Source: Undibacterium parvum
Lineage (GTDB): Bacteria; Pseudomonadota; Gammaproteobacteria; Burkholderiales; Burkholderiaceae_D
Assembly: GCF_003955735.1 (NCBI RefSeq)
Contig: NZ_CP034464.1
Span: forward strand, 806,001-870,000
Length of the DNA stretch: 64,000 nucleotides
Direction of reading: 5' to 3'
The notes below the pieces were generated by a model. That model was given only the letters and a program-made list of their open reading frames with translations, searched no databases and was not told where the DNA came from. The position numbers and the translations under genes are program-made. Numbering within the stretch: position 1 is the stretch's first letter; each line of letters begins with the position of its first letter. Below, in pieces: positions 56,064-64,000 of this stretch.

Positions 56064-56414
56064 ATGAAACATTCAATCAAAGTGTGTGACGATGAGCAGA
56101 GAATAACTAATAAAAATCAGGTCATGAGTCCAGAACTACTTGCGCTCATAGAGCGTGTGCGAGCAGTCGTCAATGACCGCCTTCTTAGACTTACACAAGT
56201 CAAAGTGAAGACTGGGCTAGCGTCTTCTACGATTTGGAAATATGTAAAGCACGGAACACTCCCCCCACCCATACGCATTGGCTCTCGTTCTGCATGCTGG
56301 AAAGAATCAGAAATTAGTGCATGGATTGAGGCTAACGCTTTTGCTTCACGCTCCGAAAAATCCGTTGATATCAAGGCATTCATAGCATTATTGGTCGCAC
56401 AAAATGATCTTTGA
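56064..56414 (+). CDS. AlpA-like helix-turn-helix regulator
   Basis: 116 residues from ATG 56064. The core matches AlpA/prophage regulatory proteins: RLTQVKVKTGLASSTIWKYV, KHGTLPPPIRIGSRSACWKE and SEISAWIEANAF. AlpA-type proteins act as excisionases or activators of integrase genes in phages and integrative elements. The N-terminal 40 residues are extra. It precedes the replication initiator by 200 bp and suggests an element with its own mobility control, although no integrase is visible. Confidence 0.88.
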   Translation: MKHSIKVCDDEQRITNKNQVMSPELLALIERVRAVVNDRLLRLTQVKVKTGLASSTIWKYVKHGTLPPPIRIGSRSACWKESEISAWIEANAFASRSEKSVDIKAFIALLVAQNDL

Positions 56415-56448
56415 AGCCGAAATAAATGGGCATTAATTGTTTTTTATA

Positions 56449-56554
56449 CGTTCGTTTTTCGAACGAATATGACGCCAAATTCTCAGCGTTTCTTTTTCTA
56501 AAAAAGCAACGCACCAAGTTGTGGGGGAAAAATTTCGACTTATATATATATAAG
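56449..56554. promoter_or_regulatory. palindromes upstream of the replication initiator
   Basis: Two dyads lie in this 200-bp AT-rich gap: CGTTCG-TTTTT-CGAACG (56449-56465) and a perfect 16-bp palindrome CTTATATATATATAAG (56539-56554). Either may be an operator (for AlpA or Rep) or part of an origin. Role is inference. Confidence 0.45.
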
Positions 56555-56612
56555 CTCAGTTTTGTTCACAATGTAAACACTACTCAACTATGCTAATTAA
56601 CCAGGATTAAAT

Positions 56613-57743
56613 ATGAAACCGAACTTACCGTTGCAGAAACCAAATATTCATATAGATAAAATTCGAATGAGAGTCCATTGCGTCCATACACCATTGGGCA
56701 AATCTATGTTTATTGACCAAGACGACTTAGGGCTATTACCTTGCAGCTCAACACCAATGCAAATTTCATTAATAGATGAATGGGATACCATGTATGTAAG
56801 ATCAATGCAGGTATGTAACGCGACAGGAATGGCAGAGGTACTCGAAATTCACTGCTGCCCCCCATTAGTACTTCAAAGGCATAATCTTTTCGGCCACGCG
56901 AATCTTCAAAGCTACGTCAATGTAATCTTAGAACAATTGACTCAGAGACTAGGCATTGACGTAGATCCATTCGATCGCCAAGAGTGGGAAAGAGGTGCAG
57001 TAACACTAACGGAAATACACCTCACAGCAAATTTCGCCTGCCTCACTGACAATGTGCTCCCCATAATTCAAGCTATTGATAACAATCTGACCAAGGGAAA
57101 GCAAAGAACCATTGAGTCTTGCATTACGCTTAATAATGGAGTCCAACGTCGCTCAACAACAGACGCTCTAACAATTTATGACAAATCTTTAGAGCTTCAA
57201 GACCGCTTTAAGACACCTGGCGAATTCCAAACGAAGTTGATAGACGAAGCCAGAAAAGGAATAAGAGCGGAAGTGAAACTATATTCCCAAGGGCTTAAAT
57301 CACTCAAATTGGAATATGTAATGAATTGGGTGAACGTTGATATTACAAATATATACTTTAAGAAATTCAACAAATTCAACATTCTATCCGCGATACAGAT
57401 ATTGGAAACTAACGATAAACTAGCGTTACTTAGTCGAGCAGAAGCAATAACATATCAATTTTGGCTAAGCGGGCGCGATATACGAGAACAACTAAGCCGC
57501 ACAACAATATGGAAGCAAGCAAAGTCAATTATAAACAAGATAGGAATTGACATTCGTGGTCATTGTCGCCCTGCCGCAAATGCCAATATTGATCTAACAA
57601 AAATATTTTCGCGAGAGAATATCCTGCCCATCCCCGAATGGGCAATTGACACCGTGTACTACTTTCCCCCGAATCAATTAAGCTTTCGAAGACCGCTGCG
57701 AAGATTTAGCAACCTTGTCGTGCAAGCTAAAGACACTGAATGA
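56613..57743 (+). CDS. phage/plasmid replication initiator, II/X family (filamentous-phage type)
   Basis: 376 residues. Resembles the gene II/X (CRI) family of rolling-circle replication proteins of inoviruses and related satellites: DKIRMRVHCVHTPLGKS at the start, LTEIHLTANFACLTDNV (the HUH-like His region), TLNNGVQRRSTTDALTIYDKS, and RAEVKLYSQGLKSLKL. In this family the nickase cuts the plus strand at the origin. No coat, assembly or pilus-binding genes are nearby, so it is a replication relic or a satellite. AT-rich compared with the core genes. Confidence 0.75.
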   Translation: MKPNLPLQKPNIHIDKIRMRVHCVHTPLGKSMFIDQDDLGLLPCSSTPMQISLIDEWDTMYVRSMQVCNATGMAEVLEIHCCPPLVLQRHNLFGHANLQSYVNVILEQLTQRLGIDVDPFDRQEWERGAVTLTEIHLTANFACLTDNVLPIIQAIDNNLTKGKQRTIESCITLNNGVQRRSTTDALTIYDKSLELQDRFKTPGEFQTKLIDEARKGIRAEVKLYSQGLKSLKLEYVMNWVNVDITNIYFKKFNKFNILSAIQILETNDKLALLSRAEAITYQFWLSGRDIREQLSRTTIWKQAKSIINKIGIDIRGHCRPAANANIDLTKIFSRENILPIPEWAIDTVYYFPPNQLSFRRPLRRFSNLVVQAKDTE

Positions 57744-58273
57744 CAGGAGTTTAATTGCTGGACACAAATCATTTGGTATCAACTGCTTCTTTCTTCACTA
57801 TTAATCAGGTCAGCACCAGTTGATACCAAGAAGAAATGAGCGCGCAAATGAAACAACTGCCCTTACATGATGGGTAATATTAGGCAGCTGATTGAAGGAG
57901 TTGAGACAAACCTTAATTCAGTGGCTACATGGCGCCTAACCCATCATTTTCGCATCTCTATGACGTGAAATATAAACAAAAACAGGCGCAGGCAACGCCA
58001 ATTTAGCTGATACACATTGGCTATACACATTCAAAGTGAAAAGAATATTCCTACCATCTGTAAATGAAGGAATTCACTCGGGCTTCATTTATCAAAGTCT
58101 GTTACGAAAGAAGTTGGGTTTGAGTCTGGTAGGTACGTTGTAGTGCGCTTTTTAGATAGCGGATCGATTTTGATCATACTGATTCTCTTAAGACGATATA
58201 AATTATTCGTGAACAGTCAATAGAAATAGCCACTGAGCCTTTATGAAAACGGTAAAGGATACGCCATTACTCT
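57744..58273. other. noncoding region with nested inverted repeats, candidate origin
   Basis: 530 bp with no gene. One dyad of 13 bp, TTGGTATCAACTG/CAGTTGATACCAA (57773-57785, 57817-57829), and a second of 9 bp, ATGATGGGT/ACCCATCAT (57867-57875, 57939-57947) that contains TAATATTA right after its left arm. Placed directly downstream of the replication gene. A rolling-circle origin is possible but unproven. Confidence 0.45.
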
Positions 58274-59396
58274 TTAAGGCAGATTTTCAAATAACTCAGG
58301 AAGAAGAAATCGCAACAAATCGTAATGTGTTTCATCTCCAGCGTATTCTGGATCTTCTTGCTTGATAGCCGCCTTATAAGCCTTCACGCGAATGTTCCAA
58401 CGACCGGATTTATCCTCACTGATAAGCTGCTCGCCACGCTTATAAACGCCCAATGCAATGCGGAAAATGTGCAGATAAGGTTTATGGCCAGTCGCTATTC
58501 GGTGGGCAACCTCAATAAATCTGGTATATTTCCAACCAATTACCTTGCCATGTTTTGCTGAATATAGGGCATTAATAAGTATCGCGTGTAACTGGCTTTG
58601 ATAAATAGGAAGAAAAAACCCAACTGCCCGAAATTCTCGACGAAAGTCTCGCCATTTAGTCCCTATACGATCTGGCTCATCAACGGTACTTATCCAGGCT
58701 GCTTCAAAGCGATCTCGAAGCTTGCTCATCGCCGTTAAATTTGCATGGATGAGGGTATTTTTCGCCGCATCGTAGTCGAAGAAGAAAGCCTGTTGTTTGA
58801 CGATGTTCAGTGTCAGCTCATGGAATGAGACCATTGCTCGTCGTAGAGGTGAAATACCATTTGAGGATGCTGGCTCTGTCCACGCGCAGCTTAAGAGAAA
58901 TTCATTTGCATGTACTGAAGCTGCGGCACTTTCACCGGAGACGATGAACGCATTTTGATTATTATTGTAAAACACATCGTCTTGAAGTAAGCGTCGGCAA
59001 TCATCGTTAAAGTCGGCAAAAATCCAAAATAGCAACCCACCTTCTCGTTGGTAGAAGCGGCGACGTTCAACAATTACGTCTAAATACGTCGTCGATAATT
59101 GGATCTCAAAAACGATCTCAATTCCGTTGTAAGTAGCACGAACATCGGGCTGACGCCAATCACCAGAAAGAGTATCAGTCCATCGCTTCTCGACACGGAT
59201 GTTGGAAAATAGACTATCCGCTGCCAGCGAGGCGACGACAAACTCTTTCATCTGAATATGACGGTCACTCTCTTTAGCGCCATTGTATTTGCGTGCATCA
59301 ATTTCATCCCTCGACAACTCACCACTTGAAATCTGCGGACAACGTCCATCCTCTAATACATGTTTGAAGTAGAAAAGGCGACTAACCCGATGCATT
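58274..59396 (-). pseudogene. 3' part of an IS66-split DUF6035 (CoiA-like) gene
   Basis: The frame encodes 373 residues from an apparent ATG at 59395 lying in the target duplication of IS66. That ATG is an accident: joined to the fragment at 61884-62088 across one target copy, the frame runs on in phase. The sequence begins RLFYFKHVLEDGRCP, the second half of a CoiA/DUF6035 zinc-finger-like motif, and has a nuclease-like part (VRATYNGIEIVFEIQLSTTY: D and E-x-Q). DUF6035 members are unknown proteins often found in mobile islands. A truncated protein could still be made. Confidence 0.85.
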
Positions 59397-59440
59397 GTAA
59401 GCGTCCAACAGATCCGTCTAGCATTTATTCCTAAAGCGCA

Positions 59441-61006
59441 TTAACAAGGCAGCGGTAGCAGTTCATCAATCCGGCTGTTTGGATGCGTCGGTAATTTTTC
59501 GAGTGTGCCTTTAAGCCATGCCAAAGGTTCTATGCCATTGGCTTTCGCGGTGGCGAGCAGGCTTTGAATGGCGGCAGCTTGTCGGCCTGCTCGTTCAGAA
59601 CCGGCGAAGAGCCAGTTCTTTTTGCCAATGGCAATAGGGCGAATGGCGTTTTCAATCGGATTATTGTCGATTGGCAGATGACCGCTATTGGCGTAGCGTT
59701 CAATCGCGCTCCAGCGTTTGAGGCTGTAGTCGATGGCTTTGGCGAGACTGCTGCCATCGGCGCTCTGTTGGCGTGTGTGAATCAGCCAGGCATGCATCGC
59801 TTTGAGTTCTGGCAGCGCCTGTGTAGCACGTCGTTGTTGTCGTTGTTCGATACTGTCGCCTTTACCCTCGGCCTCAATGTGATACAGCTTTGCAATGCGT
59901 GTAAGTGCCTCATTGGCAATCGGATGCCCATTGGCGGCGTGCAGGTCGAAGAATTTGCGACGGGCGTGCGCCAGGCAGGCCAGTTCGGTGATGCCCAGCG
60001 CGAACAGGGCTTTGTAGCCGGCATAATCATCCACCATAAGATGGCCTTGCCAATGCCGCAGAAACGCGCGCGCATGACTGCCACTGCGTCCGGTTTGGAA
60101 ATCGAACACGATGATGGCAGGCTGGTCTTCTAAGGCATTGCTGCGATATGCCCATAGATAGGCACGCTTGGTCTTACCATTGCCGGGGTCGAGCAGCGGC
60201 ACCGGGGTTTCGTCGGCATGCAGCACTCGTCCTTGCTTGAGTATTTCTGCCAACCGGTCACTGAGCGGTTGCAGGGCGACGCCAATACGTCCTACCCACT
60301 CGGCCAGTGTGGAGCGGGCAATGCCAACACCGTGTCGACTGCTGATTTGCTCAATCCGATACAGTGGTAAGTGATCGAGATATTTTTGAATTACCACCCA
60401 TGCCAATAATCCTGGTGCCGCCAGACTACGATCGATCACTGCCGGGGGAATGGCTGCTGCGGTGACTGTCTCACAAGCGCGACAGGCGTATTGAGGGCGA
60501 ATATGCCGATGCACAAAGAAGCGTGCTGGTTCGACGTCGAGTTGTTCACTGATGTCTTCACCGATCTTGATCAGGTCTTTGCCGCATTGAGCGCAGGTGC
60601 AGCTTTCTGGCTCATGACGATGTTCAATGCGCGGCAGTTCCGCTGGCAGTGGCCTACGTCCGGTAGGGCTTGGCTTACGTGGTGTTGTCGCTGAAGATAA
60701 TTGGGCAAGCTCGGCCTGCATCGCAGCCAGGTCGCTTTGTTCGCACTCTAAAAACAGGTCGCGTTGTTGTACCGTAAACGCTTCGGCTTTTGCGCTGAAT
60801 TTGAGACGTTTGTGATACGCCAGTTCTAAAGTCAAGGCTTGAATTTTGCATTCTTTGACGTGAAGATCGTGCTCCTTGCGACGTAATTGATCCTGCAAAG
60901 CAGCCTTCTCCGCCTGTGCCAGTCCGGCCCCATTCAACTGCGCCATCACCCATTGAGTCAGTGCGGGGTCAGCGTTGAATTGGGCGAGTTTGGTGGCGAT
61001 ATCCAT
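59441..61006 (-). CDS. tnpC: IS66 transposase TnpC
   Basis: 521 residues. The main transposase. N-terminal leucine-rich coiled coil (about 35-65), a zinc-ribbon-like CTCAQCG with C in YACRAC, and the catalytic DDE set: D in VLHADETPVPL, D in LMVDDYAGYKAL, E in NNPIENAIRP. The C-terminal IS66_C segment (AAIQSLLATAKANGIEPLAW) is complete. Follows tnpB by 53 bp. Confidence 0.95.
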   Translation of the reverse strand: MDIATKLAQFNADPALTQWVMAQLNGAGLAQAEKAALQDQLRRKEHDLHVKECKIQALTLELAYHKRLKFSAKAEAFTVQQRDLFLECEQSDLAAMQAELAQLSSATTPRKPSPTGRRPLPAELPRIEHRHEPESCTCAQCGKDLIKIGEDISEQLDVEPARFFVHRHIRPQYACRACETVTAAAIPPAVIDRSLAAPGLLAWVVIQKYLDHLPLYRIEQISSRHGVGIARSTLAEWVGRIGVALQPLSDRLAEILKQGRVLHADETPVPLLDPGNGKTKRAYLWAYRSNALEDQPAIIVFDFQTGRSGSHARAFLRHWQGHLMVDDYAGYKALFALGITELACLAHARRKFFDLHAANGHPIANEALTRIAKLYHIEAEGKGDSIEQRQQRRATQALPELKAMHAWLIHTRQQSADGSSLAKAIDYSLKRWSAIERYANSGHLPIDNNPIENAIRPIAIGKKNWLFAGSERAGRQAAAIQSLLATAKANGIEPLAWLKGTLEKLPTHPNSRIDELLPLPC

Positions 61007-61059
61007 GCACGAAAGTATACCTCGCCCGACCGAAAGTTAACAGGGGGAGGCATCCCTTT

Positions 61060-61407
61060 TTATACGCGCCAATTCGATTGTGGCGGCGCGTTAAGTCGGG
61101 GCCAGTCAACGCCCGTGGTGAGCCATTGCCATTCTTCGTTCGACAAGACACACGCCGCATCATGGCTCTGCGGCCAGACGAAGCGACCTTTGTGCAAGCG
61201 TCGCATACATAACCAAACACCGGTGCCATCCCAGATCAATAGCTTGATGCGGGTGCTATTCTTGTTACGAAATGCATAGGCACTGCCATCGCAAGGTGGC
61301 TTACCCAAACTTTCTTGTACATGCAGGGAAAGTCCGTCAACACCGCTGCGCATATCGATCGGTTCGACAGCGAGATACACCTGTGCCGGAGTCAGTGGCA
61401 GGCTCAT
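61060..61407 (-). CDS. tnpB: IS66 accessory protein TnpB
   Basis: 115 residues, IS66 Orf2 family. Conserved pieces: VYLAVEPIDMRSGVDGLSLHV and FRNKNSTRIKLLIWDGTGVWL (each given within 20 residues per stretch: VYLAVEPIDMRSGVDGL; FRNKNSTRIKLLIWDG). Needed for IS66 transposition; exact role unclear. Starts in the last bases of tnpA (ATGA), suggesting coupling. Confidence 0.93.
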   Translation of the reverse strand: MSLPLTPAQVYLAVEPIDMRSGVDGLSLHVQESLGKPPCDGSAYAFRNKNSTRIKLLIWDGTGVWLCMRRLHKGRFVWPQSHDAACVLSNEEWQWLTTGVDWPRLNAPPQSNWRV

Positions 61408-61805
61408 GGTAGTTGCCGCAGCAATTGCGCCAACACGGGTAAGTCAACATGGTTAGAAATAGTCACCTGCCAACCGGCCGGGCTGCACAAGACAATCTCG
61501 GGAAGTGATGCCCTGATCGACACCGGCACCAACTTGCAAGGCTTCATGGCTGGCCGCGGCGATGTCGATGCGATTGTCGTGAGGGAGGTGTGCTTAGCTT
61601 GAGAAACTACTGGCGATTTTACAGCGGGTGTGGCAAGTGTGACACTCTGATCAATAACGATGGAAGCGAGGCGTTTGCGCCAGGTATAAAACGTTGAATA
61701 GCCGATGGCTTCACGTCGACAATACGCGCTCAGTGATAAGCCGCTCTCAGCCCAGTGCTGCTGATGCTTAGTCCAAAACGCCACTTTGAGAGGATTGAAA
61801 TTCAT
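61404..61805 (-). CDS. tnpA: IS66 accessory protein TnpA
   Basis: 133 residues. N-terminal helix-turn-helix (FWTKHQQHWAESGLSLSAYC, REAIGYSTFYTWRKRL) followed by a shorter C-terminal part ending LRQLP. DNA-binding accessory protein of IS66 elements. First gene of the operon, stop overlapping tnpB by 4 bp. Confidence 0.9.
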   Translation of the reverse strand: MNFNPLKVAFWTKHQQHWAESGLSLSAYCRREAIGYSTFYTWRKRLASIVIDQSVTLATPAVKSPVVSQAKHTSLTTIASTSPRPAMKPCKLVPVSIRASLPEIVLCSPAGWQVTISNHVDLPVLAQLLRQLP

Positions 61806-61883
61806 GCTAACTCCAGATCATTGAAAGAGTCGAGTGTCACTTATATCGTTATCGATTTCCAGATGGTTGCGTTGGACGCTTAC

Positions 61884-62088
61884 GATGCATTAGCAAACTT
61901 ACTGGAACACCACACAAGGAACACGCATATAAAGGCGTACCTTGCATTTGCCTATCCTTCACCGCCATGCGAAGCTGAATAGCTCGTGCATAATCAATAC
62001 CGATGATATTCCTGACTGGCTCATGAATACCTGTCAGTCGATCTAAGACTTCAGGAATTGCTGGGTCTTCGACGGCTAGATTTATCAT
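61884..62088 (-). pseudogene. 5' part of the IS66-split DUF6035 (CoiA-like) gene
   Basis: Frame from ATG 62088 (MINLAVEDPAIPEVLD) runs 69 codons to the target duplication. It contains LYACSLCGVPVSLL, the first half of a zinc-finger motif (C-x-x-C) completed beyond IS66 by RLFYFKH and GRCP. Joining the two parts with one GATGCATT copy gives a continuous 439-codon gene. TATACT is upstream near the ATG. Confidence 0.85.
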
Positions 62089-62438
62089 AAGAAGTATAGG
62101 TTGATTGAAAAAAGTGACTGCTCCACGAATATTATCAAATTAGCCTCGCGATGATAGCGAAACAGAAAATAAAAAACTCATAGCACTCGAACACAACAAA
62201 TTCTATATATAAAAGAGCACTAGAGAGCTTTAACATTAGCCTCCCAAACATTTACTCGAAATATTATTCCATGAAGAAATCAATGAAGGCTGAATGGAGG
62301 AGCGATGGCTAGCGATTGGCAGTGTTAAGAATAATGGCATTCTTGCTGACGACATCTAACGCACTGATCGTGACAGAACAATACACACTAGAGAGAAACA
62401 GCAGATTGAACAGTGGTGATTTTTACACGAAGCACGAC
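62089..62438. other. intergenic region downstream of the toxin gene
   Basis: About 350 bp, AT-rich. No gene and no clear terminator seen. It includes the promoter region of the split DUF6035-like gene. Confidence 0.5.
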
Positions 62439-63383
62439 CTACATCTTGCCGATGAATTGCCCGATGCGCGAAAGAATTTCCTCTAATTCAGGCTGCCCGT
62501 TGTAATACAGCGCAGCGGTCTTTTGATACTCTTTTTTAAACCTTGCTCGCTCTTCATAATCGTCTAAAAGAAAGGCGGAATTTTTGGCTGCGACCAACTC
62601 ATCCCCTTTCGGAAAACGCTGAATCTTTCGGGCTTCGTAGGCTGGTGTACCGATGAACCCTTGAATTTCTGGCAGCGCTAGCAAGCAATAGATATCATAG
62701 TAGTGGCGCATGAAATTCGCAGGAAATGCCTTCCCCAATTTCTGCAATCGGTATTTGGTCGACACTGCCTGCAATTTTTCGACAAAGGTGTAAGTTGGTA
62801 GGTAACAGGGTACATCAATTGCACGATTATCTTGAATCTTTACCCCTGCGTTCACCGCTGCATCGTACGCCCAAGACGAGATAGTTACGGGGCGGTTAGG
62901 GGTCGTATCGTCAAATCCCAACTCCAGCAAAATGCCGTCTTTAATACCGCTCTGCTGACTGACTCGATTGGGGTAATGCAAGCGTATTCCAGCACTGCGC
63001 ATTTTCTCATCGTCAAAGGCAGTATCACGCTGAACGGCTTCGATTCCAGAAATACGAATGTGTTGCGAGAGCCAATCATAATAAGCACGTCGAGATTCAA
63101 CATGCGCAGGTTTGTCATGATTACGTCCCGCCTTAACTTGCAACTCAATTGGCGGTTCTATGCGAATATCAATATCTTCCGAAAAGCGATGGATAATCCC
63201 AAAGCCTTTCGATAATGACGTACCACCTTTCAACTCGAACTGGAATTGCGACTGCTGCAAACCCCACAGGCAATGCATGATCCAATAATCCTTTTCAACG
63301 AGTACGGGTGCTATCCCGCGCTGCTGCGCGACAATGGAAAGAACCTCGTTAAAATCGCTGCGAGTATGCAAAAGCTCAAGCAT
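62439..63383 (-). CDS. AbiEii/AbiGii-type nucleotidyltransferase toxin
   Basis: 314 residues from ATG 63383 (MLELLHTRSDFNEVL); the frame to 63440 overlaps the antitoxin gene further and lacks a site. The nucleotidyltransferase signature is FELKGGTSLSKGFGIIHRFS followed by EDIDIRI; VEKDYWIMH precedes it. Such toxins (type IV TA, phage abortive infection) act by adding nucleotides to RNA or blocking tRNA use. The 8-bp overlap with the antitoxin gene shows a tight operon. Function by family. Confidence 0.88.
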   Translation of the reverse strand: MLELLHTRSDFNEVLSIVAQQRGIAPVLVEKDYWIMHCLWGLQQSQFQFELKGGTSLSKGFGIIHRFSEDIDIRIEPPIELQVKAGRNHDKPAHVESRRAYYDWLSQHIRISGIEAVQRDTAFDDEKMRSAGIRLHYPNRVSQQSGIKDGILLELGFDDTTPNRPVTISSWAYDAAVNAGVKIQDNRAIDVPCYLPTYTFVEKLQAVSTKYRLQKLGKAFPANFMRHYYDIYCLLALPEIQGFIGTPAYEARKIQRFPKGDELVAAKNSAFLLDDYEERARFKKEYQKTAALYYNGQPELEEILSRIGQFIGKM

Positions 63384-63996
63384 GAAACCAACCCATAAAA
63401 CGTTTCTTTGTCGCGACCGAAGCGAAGGCGGAAACAGCACGCTTCAACTTACCCTGATCGAATAAAGGTAGTTTTCGCTCAACCATTTGAAGCACTTGGT
63501 TCTTATCCTCTGCCAATTCATCTAGATTATTAATCACGTCAACCAACAAAAATTCAGAGGTAAGCTTTTTCGGAAACCGTGGCTTAACTCGAAAATCAAA
63601 CTGACGATTTCCAAATGAAAACACGCCGTGCCGTTTGTGATTGTAGACAATGGTTTTGTTATAAAGCTGCGTAGTTCCTACGCCCAAAGCGTTATAACTT
63701 GATGGGGAGAACACCAAAAAATCCTTATCACGCAAAAAAGCAGTCACCAGCTCATGATCGTCAGGTGGAAGTGCGCCAAAGACCGATTTCTTAGGTGCGT
63801 AGTAAAGCCCTTGCGCCAAGCGTTTCAAAGCGCCACCTGCAACTAATTCACTCAGGTGCCGATCAACTGCATTAGAGACCTGCGCCAAATCCTCACGACG
63901 ATACACCTTACCAGCGTGCAAAGTCCTCACCACTTGCTTCAAGGCGCCTTGTTTTGGCCGTAATGGGCGTTCTAAACTCGTATTTACTAGTTCCAC
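63376..63996 (-). CDS. AbiEi-type antitoxin / winged-helix regulator (start near window edge)
   Basis: 206 residues counted from GTG 63996; only 4 bases remain in the window, so a start further upstream cannot be excluded. The N-terminal winged helix has VYRREDLAQVSNAVDRHLSEL and KRLAQGLYYAPKKS (DUF6088/AbiEi-like). The C-terminal part (about 90-206) contains FDFRVKPRFPKKLTSEFLLV. Antitoxins of this type repress their operon and protect from AbiEii. Upstream of and overlapping the toxin gene. Confidence 0.82.
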   Translation of the reverse strand: MELVNTSLERPLRPKQGALKQVVRTLHAGKVYRREDLAQVSNAVDRHLSELVAGGALKRLAQGLYYAPKKSVFGALPPDDHELVTAFLRDKDFLVFSPSSYNALGVGTTQLYNKTIVYNHKRHGVFSFGNRQFDFRVKPRFPKKLTSEFLLVDVINNLDELAEDKNQVLQMVERKLPLFDQGKLKRAVSAFASVATKKRFMGWFHA

Positions 63997-64000
63997 TGAA

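Larger units (their letters stand above)
59397..61883 (-). mobile_element. complete IS66-family element
   Basis: 2487 bp. Ends GTAAGCGTCCAAC (59397-59409) and its inverted copy (61871-61883), starting with the IS66-type GTAAGCG. Flanked by perfect 8-bp duplications GATGCATT (59389-59396 and 61884-61891), the standard IS66 length. Carries tnpA, tnpB, tnpC in order, all intact. Inserted into the DUF6035-like gene. Confidence 0.95.

Noticed and set aside
57867..57947. A third attC-like site (GCCTAAC at 57935)
   Set aside because: The inverted partner TTAGGC is on the wrong side and only about 50 nt away, so the arrangement is not that of an attC.
54693..58273. Integration at a dif site as for filamentous phages
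   Set aside because: No dif-like XerCD 28-bp sequence could be recognised at either edge.
59564..60133. 189-codon plus-strand frame over IS66
   Set aside because: Antisense shadow of TnpC.

Overview
The window looks like a chromosomal segment of a betaproteobacterium, most likely Burkholderiales/Oxalobacteraceae and possibly close to Undibacterium. This rests on the block yebC-purD-hemF-nadD-rsfS-rlmH-maf-rng, on DUF1631 and DUF4212 family genes, and on moderate overall GC. The genus is inference; no rRNA or tRNA gene is present.

Layout. 1-6.5 kb: the 3' part of mltD, a bidirectional terminator, then a leftward TonB-ExbB-ExbD-ExbD energy-transduction operon followed by a TPR lipoprotein-size secreted protein. 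6.5-14 kb: a rightward peptide ABC-transporter operon with two tandem substrate-binding proteins, two permeases and a double ATPase. 14-20.7 kb: an accessory region. It is an old inverted duplication rich in palindromic repeats. Each arm was hit at a different site by a different IS3-family element. Next to it is an apparent integron gene cassette (18543-20493) bounded by two attC-like sites and carrying three unknown AT-rich genes. 20.9-30.9 kb: merR-aldo/keto reductase with a textbook 19-bp-spacer MerR promoter, an EAL phosphodiesterase, a four-gene operon of two-component system plus two-subunit sodium:solute symporter, and a ParB-like gene. 31-46.7 kb: housekeeping genes (PPIase, MscS channel, ribA, ilvD, fbp, pepN, DUF1631, EamA). 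46.9-47.1 kb: a remnant of a HerA-like ATPase gene. 47.4-54.6 kb: the yebC-to-rng block of conserved core genes.

From 54.6 kb to the end is a second accessory island: a possible ICE-type regulator, an AlpA-like excision/regulatory protein, a filamentous-phage type (II/X) replication initiator with nearby palindromes, a CoiA-like (DUF6035) gene cleanly split by a complete IS66 element with 8-bp target duplications, and an AbiEi/AbiEii-type toxin-antitoxin pair. No integrase, recombinase or tRNA is visible in the window.

A dispersed repeat family runs through the window: seven good copies and one decayed copy of a REP/BIME-like element with 15-bp inverted arms, mostly near gene 3' ends or in intergenic regions. 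A second family, two MITE-like elements with 15-16-bp ends, flanks ordinary genes. The strongest candidate for something new is the integron cassette. Its start hexamer is exactly complementary to the first core site of its own attC, as expected for an excisable cassette, and its three products are unrecognised.
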